Shown here: positions 1 to 8,007 of the stretch, piece by piece
How the letters are laid out: the number at the start of each line of letters is the position of its first letter
Numbering within the stretch: the first letter of the stretch is position 1
Assembly (NCBI GenBank): GCA_041627895.1
Contig: JBFKQC010000006.1
Span: 1-64,000, forward strand
DNA: 64,000 nucleotides
Direction: 5' to 3'
DNA from: JBFKQC01 sp041627895
GTDB lineage: Bacteria > Pseudomonadota > Alphaproteobacteria > Rhodobacterales > Rhodobacteraceae
Notes under the pieces: model-generated
Databases searched by the model: none
The model's input: the letters and a program-made list of their open reading frames with translations, nothing else
What the model was told of the DNA's origin: nothing
Made by a program: the position numbers and the translations under genes

Positions 1-48
1 CAGATGCAGGAGACCAAGGCCACGCTCTGCAAGATCACCGCGGCGTAA
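1..48 (+). CDS. 3' end of an upstream gene, probably formate dehydrogenase catalytic subunit
   Basis: Only the last 15 codons and a TAA stop at 46-48 are in the window. The residues carry no domain signature. The call rests on position: the gene ends 13 bases before the FeS subunit of a formate dehydrogenase, on the same strand, where the molybdenum/tungsten catalytic subunit normally sits. Frame and stop are seen; identity is inferred. Confidence 0.5.
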   Translation, partial: QMQETKATLCKITAA

Positions 49-61
49 GGAGGAAAGAGAG

Positions 62-655
62 ATGGCAAGAGTTAAGTTTCTCGTCGACGCCGAACGCTGC
101 ATCGAGTGCAACGCCTGCGTCACCGCATGTAAGAACGAGCACGAGATCCCGTGGGGCATCAACCGCCGCCGGGTCGTGACGATCAATGACGGCGACCCGG
201 GCGAACGCTCGATCTCGGTGGCCTGCATGCATTGCTCGGATGCGCCCTGCATGGCGGTCTGTCCGGTGGACGTGTTCTACCAGACCGAGGACGGCATCGT
301 GCTGCACTCCAAGGACCTCTGCATCGGCTGCGGCTATTGCTTCTACGCGTGCCCTTTCGGCGCGCCGCAATATCCGCAGGCGGGCAACTTCGGGTCCCGC
401 GGCAAGATGGACAAGTGCACCTTCTGCGCCGGCGGCCCGGAAGAGGACATGTCCACCGCCGAGTTCCAGAAGTACGGCCGCAACCGGATCGCAGAGGGCA
501 AGCTGCCGATCTGTGCCGAGATGTGCTCGACCAAGGCGCTTCTCGCCGGCGACGGCGACGACGTGAGCGACATCTACCGCGAACGCGTCGTGGCCCGCGG
601 CTTCGGCTCGGGCGCCTGGGGTTGGGGCACCGCCTACGACCAGAAGGGCGGCTGA
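62..655 (+). CDS. fdhB: Formate dehydrogenase iron-sulfur (beta) subunit
   Basis: A 197-aa ferredoxin-type electron-transfer subunit that carries electrons from the catalytic subunit to the membrane cytochrome b. Four cysteine groups fit four [4Fe-4S] clusters: C13/C16/C19/C23 near the N-terminus, a CMHCSDAPCMAVCP block around residues 54-67, DLCIGCGYCFYACP around 86-99, and CTFC with a later CAEMC pair. There is no signal peptide; such subunits are exported with a Tat-bearing partner. The start follows a strong AGGAGG at 49-54. The length matches the FDH3-type beta subunit of Rhodobacterales. The cytochrome b subunit follows after 269 bp. Confidence 0.95.
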   Translation: MARVKFLVDAERCIECNACVTACKNEHEIPWGINRRRVVTINDGDPGERSISVACMHCSDAPCMAVCPVDVFYQTEDGIVLHSKDLCIGCGYCFYACPFGAPQYPQAGNFGSRGKMDKCTFCAGGPEEDMSTAEFQKYGRNRIAEGKLPICAEMCSTKALLAGDGDDVSDIYRERVVARGFGSGAWGWGTAYDQKGG

Positions 656-704
656 GCCCGCGGGGGGTGTGCTTCGGCACCCGTCCCCGCCAAACGACTG
701 CGAA

Positions 705-728
705 CGCCCCGGCCGCAAGGCCGGGGCG
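705..728 (+). terminator. Strong hairpin between fdhB and the cytochrome b gene
   Basis: A perfect 10-bp GC stem (705-714 with 719-728) closed by a GCAA tetraloop. Only TGTT follows, so termination would be weak. It may partly end the fdhB message, or stabilise its 3' end, within a 269-bp gap that otherwise shows no gene. Confidence 0.5.
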
Positions 729-924
729 TGTTCCGATTCCCGGCGGGCACATGGTCCCGATCCGAAGCGATCGGCGCGCCCTCAACGCGCATGTGGCACG
801 CCCGCTGCACCCGAGGCATTGCCGGAACCGCGACGGCGCAGACCCGCGGTCCAAACCCTTCCATTCCGCCCCCCCCTGCGTTACCTTTTTCCGCAACGCC
901 CGGAACGTCTTGGGAGGGACGCAG

Positions 925-2151
925 ATGGCTTGGCTTCGCCTGTTGATCCTCATCTTCGCATTGGGTCTGCCCGCCGGCCTTGCGGCGCAAGAGTCGCCGC
1001 CCGCCCCGGACCGTTCCGCCACCGGCGGGGCCCAGACGCTCGAGGACATCCTGCGCCGGCAGCAGGGCCTGAAGGTCGACGACAGCGCGCTGCGCGCCGC
1101 CACCGGCCGGCCCGAGGGCGCCGCGGCGACGACCGACCCGCTGGGCACGCTCGGCGGGGCGTCCGACCCCGATCTGTGGCGCGCGCTGCGCTACGGCACG
1201 GCGGATGTCACCGCCTCGAACCGCAGCCCCGGCGCGACGCTTCTGGTGCAGGATGCCGGGATCGGCTGGCTTCAGTTCCGCGAGGGGCCGCTGCGCAAGT
1301 ACGGAGGCTATGCGCTTCTGGCGATGCTCGGGCTGCTGGTGCTGTTCTACCTGCTTCGCGGCAAGATCCGGATCGAGGCCGGTCCCGCCGGCACCACGAT
1401 AGAGCGCTTCAGGCCGGTCGAGCGATTCGGCCACTGGCTGCTGGCCGGGTCCTTCGTGCTGCTGGGGATCACCGGGCTGATCCTTACCTTCGGCCGCGGC
1501 GGCCTGATGGACTGGATCGGGAAAGAGGCCTATTACACCCTCGCGATTGCCTCGAAATGGGTGCACAACAACGTCGCCTGGGCGTTCATCCTGGGGCTCG
1601 TGATGATCTTCGTGATGTGGGTCGCGCGCAACCTGCCGCATTACCGCGACCTGGTCTGGATCGCCAAGGCGGGCGGGCTGCTGTCCAAGCATTCGCACCC
1701 CGCGGCCGGCAAGTTCAACGCGGGCCAGAAAATCATCTTCTGGCTGGTGATCCTTCTCGGTGCCAGCGTCTCGGCCTCGGGCCTTGCGCTTCTGTTCCCG
1801 TTCGAGCTGCCGATGTTCGCCAAGACCTTCACGATCCTGAACGACTGGGGCATCACCGGGCTCGTCGGGCTCGAGCCGCTGCCGACCGAGCTTACGCCGC
1901 ACCAGGAAATGCAGTTCAGCCAGCTCTGGCACAGCATCGCCGGCTTCGCGATGATGGTGGTGATCATCGCGCATATCTATATCGGCTCGGTCGGAATGGA
2001 GGGCGCGTTTGCGGCGATGGGCTCGGGCCAGGTCGATCTGAACTGGGCGAAGGAACACCACTCGATCTGGGTAGAGGAGGTCGGGGAGGTCGAGGCCGGG
2101 ACCGGGGCCAAGGCCAAGAAGCCCCCCGAAGGCGCGGCGCTCGCCGAATAG
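925..2151 (+). CDS. fdhC: Formate dehydrogenase cytochrome b556 (gamma) subunit
   Basis: A 408-aa membrane anchor that takes electrons from the FeS subunit and passes them to the quinone pool. A signal peptide (residues 1-21, ending LAAQ) is followed by a roughly 110-residue periplasmic stretch and then hydrophobic segments near 131-149, 172-190, 217-237, 266-288 and 350-370. Candidate haem-ligand histidines lie in RFGHWLL, KWVHNN, LWHS and IIAHIY. The start ATG at 925 follows GGGAGGG. The N-terminal periplasmic part is longer than in E. coli FdnI but usual for Rhodobacterales. The WD40-cytochrome c gene begins 1 base after its stop. Confidence 0.93.
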   Translation: MAWLRLLILIFALGLPAGLAAQESPPAPDRSATGGAQTLEDILRRQQGLKVDDSALRAATGRPEGAAATTDPLGTLGGASDPDLWRALRYGTADVTASNRSPGATLLVQDAGIGWLQFREGPLRKYGGYALLAMLGLLVLFYLLRGKIRIEAGPAGTTIERFRPVERFGHWLLAGSFVLLGITGLILTFGRGGLMDWIGKEAYYTLAIASKWVHNNVAWAFILGLVMIFVMWVARNLPHYRDLVWIAKAGGLLSKHSHPAAGKFNAGQKIIFWLVILLGASVSASGLALLFPFELPMFAKTFTILNDWGITGLVGLEPLPTELTPHQEMQFSQLWHSIAGFAMMVVIIAHIYIGSVGMEGAFAAMGSGQVDLNWAKEHHSIWVEEVGEVEAGTGAKAKKPPEGAALAE

Positions 2152-2152
2152 G

Positions 2153-3439
2153 ATGCGGCTTGCGGCCCTGATCTGGGTCCTCTGGGCCGGCGGCGCGGCG
2201 GCGCAGGGTTTTGCCGCGCTCGAGGGCCATGGCGGGCCGGTGATGGATGTCGCGATCTCCGCCGACGGGCGCCACGCGCTGACGGCGAGCTTCGACAATT
2301 CCGTGGGCTACTGGGACATCGCGTCGGGCGAGGTGACCTGGCTCGACGGCCACGAGGCGTCGGTCAAGGCGGCGATCTTCGCCGGCAACGGACTGGCGGC
2401 GAGCGCGGGCGACGACTTCGCCGTCGAGGTCTGGGACCTGTCGAGCGGCACCAGCCGGTTCCGGCTGGAAGGCCACCGGGGCCAGGTCAAGGACCTGGCG
2501 CTGTCGCCCGACGGGACCGAACTGGCCTCGGCCGGATGGGACGGGCGCGTCGGGCTCTGGGACATCGCAGCCGGCCGGCACAAGCGCTGGATCGAGGGGC
2601 ACCAGGGCGCGGTGAACGACGTGGCCTATGCCGGCGGGCGGCTTTTCACCGCCTCGGCCGACGGCACGATACGCAGCTGGGATCCGGCCACGGGTGCGCC
2701 CGGCCGCGTGCTGGTGCGCCACGGCTTCGGCGTGACCAGCCTGCTGATCGACGAAGCCGCCGGCTGGCTGGCCTATGGCGCGGTGGACGGCGGCACGCGG
2801 ATCATCGACCTCCAGACCGACGCGGTGATCGCCGACCTGACGCTCGACCGCCGCCCGGTGCTGGACATCGCCGCCGAACCCGCGATGACCCAGATCGCCG
2901 TGGGCGACGGCCAGGGGCATATCATGGTGGTCGAGACGCAGGGCTGGGACATCGTGCACGACTTCCGCGTCGCGACGCAGGGGCCGGTCTGGGCGCTGGC
3001 CTACGACCACGCCGGCCGGATCCTGGCCGGCGGCATCGACGACGCGGCGCATTTCTGGCCCGTCGGCGCCAAGGAGGGCGGCCCGATCATGGGCGACCGG
3101 CCCGGATTCCTGCGCGACCCCGGGTCCATGTCGAACGGCGAGCGCCAGTTCCGGCGGAAATGCTCGATCTGCCACTCGCTGACCGACGACGGCGTGCGCC
3201 GCGCCGGGCCGTCGCTGGCGGGGCTGTTCGGGCGCCGCGCCGGCAGCTTGCCCGGCTATGTCTACTCGGACACCGTCGCCAATGCCGCGATCGTCTGGAA
3301 CGCCGAGACCATCGACAGGCTGTTCGACCTCGGCCCCGAACACTACATTCCCGGCACCAAGATGCCGGCGCAGCGGATCGCCGATCCGGCCGACCGGGCC
3401 GACCTGATCCGGTTCCTGCGCGAGCATACGGAAGGATAG
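2153..3439 (+). CDS. Periplasmic WD40 beta-propeller fused to class I cytochrome c
   Basis: A 428-aa protein. After a short signal peptide (cleavage near AAAQ, residue 18) come about seven WD-type repeats (residues 20-300), several ending in WD or WDI (VGYWDI, VEVWDL, VGLWDI, IRSWDP). A mono-haem cytochrome c domain (about 325-428) follows, with the haem site CSICH and a probable axial methionine in PGTKMPAQ. It is translationally coupled to the formate dehydrogenase cytochrome b gene, so a role in electron transfer from formate or in assembling that enzyme is likely, but inferred. Neither partner nor acceptor can be read from the sequence. Confidence 0.88.
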   Translation: MRLAALIWVLWAGGAAAQGFAALEGHGGPVMDVAISADGRHALTASFDNSVGYWDIASGEVTWLDGHEASVKAAIFAGNGLAASAGDDFAVEVWDLSSGTSRFRLEGHRGQVKDLALSPDGTELASAGWDGRVGLWDIAAGRHKRWIEGHQGAVNDVAYAGGRLFTASADGTIRSWDPATGAPGRVLVRHGFGVTSLLIDEAAGWLAYGAVDGGTRIIDLQTDAVIADLTLDRRPVLDIAAEPAMTQIAVGDGQGHIMVVETQGWDIVHDFRVATQGPVWALAYDHAGRILAGGIDDAAHFWPVGAKEGGPIMGDRPGFLRDPGSMSNGERQFRRKCSICHSLTDDGVRRAGPSLAGLFGRRAGSLPGYVYSDTVANAAIVWNAETIDRLFDLGPEHYIPGTKMPAQRIADPADRADLIRFLREHTEG

Positions 3440-3442
3440 GAC

Positions 3443-3568
3443 ATGCGAGCGATGTATCTGGCCTTTGCCGCCATCGTGGTGATCGCCGTGGGCGCCTGGT
3501 ACGGGCTGAACCACGCCGGTTTCTCGGCGGCCGAGCGCAGCGCCGGCGACGCCGTGCGGCTCGACTAA
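3443..3568 (+). CDS. 41-aa single-pass membrane peptide at end of the formate dehydrogenase operon
   Basis: An ORF of 42 codons starting 3 bases after the stop of the WD40-cytochrome c gene; GGAAGGATAGGAC supplies the ribosome-binding site. Residues 4-19 form one hydrophobic segment (LAFAAIVVIAVGAW), followed by a short polar tail with YGLNHAGF. No known family is recognised. Close coupling and a good start support it as real. It could stabilise the formate dehydrogenase complex, which is inference only. Confidence 0.7.
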   Translation: MRAMYLAFAAIVVIAVGAWYGLNHAGFSAAERSAGDAVRLD

Positions 3569-3613
3569 TCCGCGGGGCGACCGGTCTCGCCGAAAACGCG
3601 GCCGCACTCCCGC

Positions 3614-3658
3614 CCGCCGCGCGATCGCTGCGGCGGCTTGAATCCGCCGGGTTTCTTT
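3614..3658 (+). terminator. Two mutually exclusive hairpins; the second resembles a Rho-independent terminator
   Basis: Arm A (3614-3620, CCGCCGC) can pair with arm B (3630-3636, GCGGCGG). Part of B (3631-3636) can instead pair with arm C (3644-3649, CCGCCG). The B:C hairpin is followed by GGTTTCTTT, like an intrinsic terminator. It lies between the formate dehydrogenase operon and tupB. It probably ends the first operon but has the layout of an attenuator for the second. Confidence 0.55.
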
Positions 3659-3698
3659 GAAACGCTCCGCCGGACCCGAGGGGAACGGACACGCACGC

Positions 3699-4403
3699 AT
3701 GGGGGAGATTTGGCAAGGGCTCGCGGCCGCCTTCTGGCTGCTCGTCGGCTTTGACGCCGATCTCGTCGAGATCACGCTGCGCTCGCTTCAGGTCACGCTG
3801 ACGGCGGTGGTGATCGCCTGCGCGCTGGCGATGCCGCTCGGCACCTGGCTGGCGATCCAGCGATTCCGCTTCCGGCGCCACGTAATCGCGCTCTTGAACG
3901 CGCTGATGGGCCTGCCGCCCGTTGTGGTGGGCCTCGTCGTCTACCTGATGCTGTCGCGCTCGGGCCCGTTCGGCGCGCTCAATATCCTGTTCACCCCCAC
4001 GGCGATGATCGTCGCGCAGGTGATCATCGTTACGCCGCTGGTGGCCTCGATCACGCACCAGGCGATGCGCGAGCTCTGGACGGAATACCACGACCTTCTG
4101 ATCTCGATGGGCGCCAGCAAGCGCCAGCGCATGGCCACGCTGATCTGGGACGCGCGACGTGCGCTTCTGACCGCCGCGCTCGCCGGCTTCGGCCGCGCCA
4201 TCGGCGAGGTCGGCGCGGTGATGATCGTCGGCGGCAACATCGACCATGTCAGCCGGATTCTCACCACCGCGATCGCACTGGAAACCTCGAAGGGCAACTT
4301 CGCGCTCGCGCTTGGCCTCGGCTTCGTGCTGATCGCGCTCGCCATCGCGGTCAATTTCGCCGTGCACGGCCTCGGACGCACCGAGCGCGAGGGGCGCTGG
4401 TGA
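3699..4403 (+). CDS. tupB: Tungstate-type ABC transporter permease
   Basis: A 234-aa inner membrane permease with about five or six hydrophobic segments and the family's EAA-like loop (MGASKRQRMATLIWDAR). It resembles TupB/ModB-type permeases. An in-frame TTG at 3657 would add 14 residues, but ATG at 3699 is preferred because GAGGGGAACGG lies upstream and the protein then begins like its relatives. The ATPase gene overlaps its end by 4 bases. Location beside formate dehydrogenase and molybdopterin genes fits oxyanion uptake for the Mo/W cofactor. Confidence 0.85.
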   Translation: MGEIWQGLAAAFWLLVGFDADLVEITLRSLQVTLTAVVIACALAMPLGTWLAIQRFRFRRHVIALLNALMGLPPVVVGLVVYLMLSRSGPFGALNILFTPTAMIVAQVIIVTPLVASITHQAMRELWTEYHDLLISMGASKRQRMATLIWDARRALLTAALAGFGRAIGEVGAVMIVGGNIDHVSRILTTAIALETSKGNFALALGLGFVLIALAIAVNFAVHGLGRTEREGRW

Positions 4404-5113
4404 GCGCGATCCTGCCCCTCACCGTGCGCGGCGCCACGCTCAGGCGCCGCGGCGCGACGCTGGTCGGGCCGGTGGACCTCGATATCGCCGGCGAAGGCGT
4501 CACCATCGTCATGGGGCCGAACGGGGCGGGCAAGACCTCGCTTCTGCGCCTGTTGCACGGGCTGGCCCGGCCGGCGGCGGGGCGCATCGACTGGGCCTGC
4601 CCGCCAGCCGATGCGCTGGCGGCGCAGGCCTTCGTGTTCCAGACGCCCGTGGTGCTGCGCCGGAACGTGCGCGACAACATCGCCTATCCGTTGATCCTGC
4701 GCGGGGCGCTGAAATCCGAGGCCCGCCGCAGGGCCGAAGGCTGGGCCGAACGTGTCGGGCTCGGCGAGGCGGTGGACCGCGCCGCCGCCGACCTGTCGGG
4801 CGGCGAGAAGCAGAAGCTCGCGCTGGCCCGCGCGCTGATCCGCGAGCCGCAGCTGCTGTTCCTCGACGAGCCGACGGCCAACCTCGACGGCCGCTCGATG
4901 CGCGAGATCGAGACGATCCTGGCCCGGACGCTGGCCGAGGGCACGCGGATCATGATGGCCACGCACAATATCGGCCAGGCGCGGCGCTTGGCGTCCGAGG
5001 TGATTTTTCTCTATCGTGGCAGGGTGCACGAGCGGAATCGGGCCGGGGCGTTCTTTGCCGGTCCCGAAACCCCCGAGGCGCAAGCCTTCATCAAGGGAGA
5101 CATCGTCGAATGA
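4400..5113 (+). CDS. tupC: Tungstate-type ABC transporter ATP-binding protein
   Basis: A 237-aa cytoplasmic ATPase with Walker A GPNGAGKTS (residues 39-47), Q-loop in FVFQTPVV, signature LSGGEKQ, Walker B LLFLDEPTAN and switch histidine in ATHN. There is no C-terminal molybdate-binding (TOBE) domain, in contrast to ModC, which agrees with a Tup-type system. The start is GTG inside a GTGA overlap with the permease stop. The binding-protein gene overlaps its 3' end by 4 bases, so the three genes form one tight operon. Confidence 0.88.
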   Translation: MSAILPLTVRGATLRRRGATLVGPVDLDIAGEGVTIVMGPNGAGKTSLLRLLHGLARPAAGRIDWACPPADALAAQAFVFQTPVVLRRNVRDNIAYPLILRGALKSEARRRAEGWAERVGLGEAVDRAAADLSGGEKQKLALARALIREPQLLFLDEPTANLDGRSMREIETILARTLAEGTRIMMATHNIGQARRLASEVIFLYRGRVHERNRAGAFFAGPETPEAQAFIKGDIVE

Positions 5114-5937
5114 CCCGTATGCTCGCCTGCCTGACCGCGCTGATGCTCGCCGCCGGCGCCGCCGCCGCCGACGAGATGCGCATGGCGGTCACCACGTCGT
5201 TCCACAATTCCGGGCTGGCCGAGATACTGCTGCCCGAGATCAAGGCAGATCTCGGCCTCGACGTGCATATTCTGGTCGTCGGCACCGGCCAGGCGCTGCG
5301 GCTCGGCCGCGCGGGGGACGTCGACGCGATCCTGGTCCATTCCCGCGCCGCCGAAGAGACCTTCGTCGCCGAAGGCTACGGCACGCACCGGCGCGAGATC
5401 ATGTACAACGATTTCGTCCTCGTTGGTCCCGGTGACGACCCGGCAGGGGTGGCCGGCGCCGGCGGGATCGCCGATGCGCTGGCCCGCGTGGCGGGCGCCA
5501 GGGCGGTCTTTGTCAGCCGCGGTGACGACAGCGGCACGCACCGGCGCGAGTTGTCGCTCTGGCAGATCGCCGGCATCGACCCGCAGGCCGCCGATCCCGC
5601 ATGGTACCGCGCCGCCGGCGCCGGCATGGGCGCGACGCTGAACGTGGCCGCCGGCATGGGCGCCTACGTACTGAGCGACCGCGCAAGCTGGCTGAACTTC
5701 GGCAACAGGGACGGGCTGGCAGTGCTGTTTCAGGGCGATCCGGCGCTGTTCAACCAGTACGCCTATCTGCCGGTCGACCCGGCGCGGCACGCCCATGTCC
5801 GGCACGACCTGGCGGTGCAGCTGGAAACCTGGCTGGTGTCCGACAAGGCGCAGGCGATGATCGGTGCCTACGAGATCGGCGGCGAGCGGCTTTTCGTGCC
5901 GAACGCCACCGCCGACGGCGTGCCGAAGGAGGGCTGA
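5110..5937 (+). CDS. tupA: Tungstate-binding periplasmic protein
   Basis: A 275-aa substrate-binding protein. The signal peptide ends near residue 20 (AGAAAADE). The TupA-family anion-binding segments are visible: TTSFHNSGL at about 29-37 and SRGDDSGTHRRE around 137-148. The family binds tungstate with high affinity, and sometimes molybdate; selectivity cannot be judged from sequence alone. It is the last gene of tupBCA, whereas the usual order puts tupA first. The tail of the gene runs directly into a tandem repeat preceding fdhD. Confidence 0.87.
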   Translation: MTRMLACLTALMLAAGAAAADEMRMAVTTSFHNSGLAEILLPEIKADLGLDVHILVVGTGQALRLGRAGDVDAILVHSRAAEETFVAEGYGTHRREIMYNDFVLVGPGDDPAGVAGAGGIADALARVAGARAVFVSRGDDSGTHRRELSLWQIAGIDPQAADPAWYRAAGAGMGATLNVAAGMGAYVLSDRASWLNFGNRDGLAVLFQGDPALFNQYAYLPVDPARHAHVRHDLAVQLETWLVSDKAQAMIGAYEIGGERLFVPNATADGVPKEG

Positions 5938-5949
5938 TGCTGCGCTGCA

Positions 5950-5993
5950 GTACCGACGCAATACCGACGTGATACCGACGCGATACATATGTC
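5950..5993 (+). repeat. Array of four 11-bp tandem units overlapping the fdhD start
   Basis: Units begin at 5950, 5961, 5972 and 5983 with consensus ATACCGACGYR; the second is ATACCGACGTG. The fourth, degenerate unit contains the fdhD ATG. A related four-unit array lies on the other strand at 30991-31034. A period of 11 places each unit on about the same helix face. Confidence 0.85.
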
Positions 5994-6876
5994 CGATTCC
6001 GACGCATCCAGACGCTTCCTGATCGCTCCCGATCCGACCGATCCGCGGCTGACGCGGGCCGTCGAGGGCGTCGACCACGAGGGCAAGCGGCAATCCGTGA
6101 ACGTGGTCATGGAACGCGCTCTGACGATCTACCTGAACGGCCAGGAGATCGTGACGGCGATGACGATCGGCGATTATCCCGAGTACCTAGCGCTTGGATT
6201 TCTGTTGAATCAGGGGATGTTGCGGCCCGAAGATGATGTGACTGGCGTGGAGTATGACGAGGAGCTCGAGGTCGTCGTCGTCCGCACCGCGCGGCAGACC
6301 GATTATGAGGACAAGCTGAAGAAGAAGACCCGCACCTCGGGCTGCGCCGTCGGCACCGTTTTTGGCGACATGATGGAGGGATTGCAAGGGGTTAGCCTGC
6401 CTTCTTCACCTGTTCATACCACCTGGCTCTACGCGCTGGCGCGGCAGATCAACACCGCGCCGTCCCTGTATCTCGAGGCCGGGGCGATTCACGGAACGGT
6501 GCTGTGCCGCGCCGACAAGCCCCTGATCTACATGGAAGATGTCGGCCGCCACAACGCCGTCGACAAGATCGCCGGGTGGATGTTCGAGACCGGCGAACGG
6601 CCGGACGACAAGATCCTCTACACCACCGGGCGGTTGACCTCCGAAATGGTGATCAAATGCGCGCAGATGGGTATTCCGGTCCTCGCCTCGCGCTCCGGCT
6701 TCACCGCGTGGGGCGTTGAAATCGCACGGGAAATCGGGCTGACGCTGATCGGCCGGATGCGCGGCAAGCGGTTCCTCTGCCTTTCCGGCGAGGACCGGCT
6801 GGTCTGGGACGCGGACCTGGACGACGTGCCGGAAGAGGACCGCCGGCACCGCCGGAAAAGCGCCGATGCCGACTGA
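5989..6876 (+). CDS. fdhD: Formate dehydrogenase sulfurtransferase FdhD
   Basis: A 295-aa protein that transfers sulfur from a cysteine desulfurase to the Mo/W cofactor of formate dehydrogenase. Family motifs are EDVGRHNAVDKIAG and TTGRLTSEMVIKCAQMG, plus LASRSGFTAWG in the C-terminal half. The catalytic loop reads TSGCAVGT, with a single cysteine where E. coli has CxxC; one cysteine is common in this lineage. No Shine-Dalgarno sequence is visible: the 11-bp repeat array runs directly into the ATG. The mobA gene overlaps its end by 11 bases, so fdhD-mobA-mobB-moeA form one unit. Confidence 0.93.
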   Translation: MSDSDASRRFLIAPDPTDPRLTRAVEGVDHEGKRQSVNVVMERALTIYLNGQEIVTAMTIGDYPEYLALGFLLNQGMLRPEDDVTGVEYDEELEVVVVRTARQTDYEDKLKKKTRTSGCAVGTVFGDMMEGLQGVSLPSSPVHTTWLYALARQINTAPSLYLEAGAIHGTVLCRADKPLIYMEDVGRHNAVDKIAGWMFETGERPDDKILYTTGRLTSEMVIKCAQMGIPVLASRSGFTAWGVEIAREIGLTLIGRMRGKRFLCLSGEDRLVWDADLDDVPEEDRRHRRKSADAD

Positions 6877-7492
6877 GCCCGTTCCCGGCGTGATCCTCGC
6901 CGGCGGGCTGTCGCGGCGCATGGGCGGGGGCGACAAGTGCCTGCTGACGCTCGCCGGCCGCCCGGTGCTGGCGCATGTGATCGAGCGGCTTCGGCCGCAG
7001 GTCTCGGACATCGTGCTGAACGCCAATGGCGATCCGGCGCGCTTCGCCGCGTTCGGCCTGCCGGTGCTGCCCGATCCGCTGCCGGAGTTCCCGGGGCCGC
7101 TTGCCGGTGTGCTCGCCGGGCTCGACTGGGCCGCGGGCATCGGTGCAGACCGCATCGTCACCGCCGCCGCCGATACACCGTTCTTTCCCGCCGACTTGGT
7201 GAAGAAACTCGCGGAAGCTGCGGAAAATCAGGGAAAATCCATAGCGCTCGCCGCCACGCCCGACGCCGATGGGGGGCGCATCCGGCATCCGACCTTCGGG
7301 CTTTGGCCGGTGGCGCTGCGCGACGATCTGTGCGCGGCGCTGCAGGCCGGACTGCGCAAGATCGTGCTCTGGACCGACCGCCACGGTGCCGCGCTGGCAG
7401 AGTTCCCGGCCGATCCTTGCGACCCGTTCTTCAATCTCAACACGCCCGGCGATATGGTCGAGGCCGAACGCATCCTCGGGGCAATGGGCTGA
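6866..7492 (+). CDS. mobA: Molybdenum cofactor guanylyltransferase
   Basis: A 208-aa enzyme that joins GMP from GTP to molybdopterin, giving the bis-MGD cofactor needed by formate dehydrogenase. The nucleotide-binding signature LAGGLSRRMGGGDK is at residues 10-23, and the metal-binding AAADTPFF segment lies near residue 97. Length is normal. It overlaps fdhD by 11 bases and mobB by 3 bases (TGA at 7490-7492, ATG at 7492), which indicates coupled translation. Confidence 0.94.
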   Translation: MPTEPVPGVILAGGLSRRMGGGDKCLLTLAGRPVLAHVIERLRPQVSDIVLNANGDPARFAAFGLPVLPDPLPEFPGPLAGVLAGLDWAAGIGADRIVTAAADTPFFPADLVKKLAEAAENQGKSIALAATPDADGGRIRHPTFGLWPVALRDDLCAALQAGLRKIVLWTDRHGAALAEFPADPCDPFFNLNTPGDMVEAERILGAMG

Positions 7493-8007
7493 TGGAAATC
7501 TTCGGCATCGTCGGCTGGAAGAACTCTGGCAAGACCGGGCTGATGGAACGCCTGGTGGCCGAGATCGCCGGGCGGGGCTTTACCGTGTCGACCGTCAAGC
7601 ACGCGCATCACTCGTTCGACGTCGACCAGCCCGGCAAGGACAGCTATCGCCACCGCGATGCCGGGGCGACCGAGGTGCTGCTGTCGTCGGCCAACCGCTG
7701 GGCGCTGATGCACGAGACCCGCGGCGCGCCCGAGGCACCGCTGGCCGAGCTGCTCGCGCGGCTCAGCCCGGTCGACCTGGTGCTGGTCGAGGGCTACAAG
7801 CGCGACGACCACCCGAAGATCGAGGCGCACCGCGCCGCGACCGGGCAGGCGCTGATCGCGCCGGGCGATCCGACGGTGCGCGCCGTGGCGAGCGACAGCG
7901 CGCCGACGGGGCTGGACCGCCCGGTCTTCGATCTGGACGCCACGGCCGCGATCGCCGATTTCATCCTGGACGCCACCGGGCTGGTCCCGCTGGCAAGGAC
8001 CGGCTGA
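7492..8007 (+). CDS. mobB: Molybdopterin-guanine dinucleotide biosynthesis adaptor MobB
   Basis: A 171-aa P-loop GTP-binding accessory protein. Walker A is GWKNSGKTG (residues 8-16). It contains the conserved KHAHHSFDVDQPGKDSYRHR region and LVLVEGYKRDDHPKIE typical of MobB. It assists MobA in loading the guanine dinucleotide cofactor. Start and stop overlap with mobA and moeA by a few bases on either side. Confidence 0.94.
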   Translation: MEIFGIVGWKNSGKTGLMERLVAEIAGRGFTVSTVKHAHHSFDVDQPGKDSYRHRDAGATEVLLSSANRWALMHETRGAPEAPLAELLARLSPVDLVLVEGYKRDDHPKIEAHRAATGQALIAPGDPTVRAVASDSAPTGLDRPVFDLDATAAIADFILDATGLVPLARTG

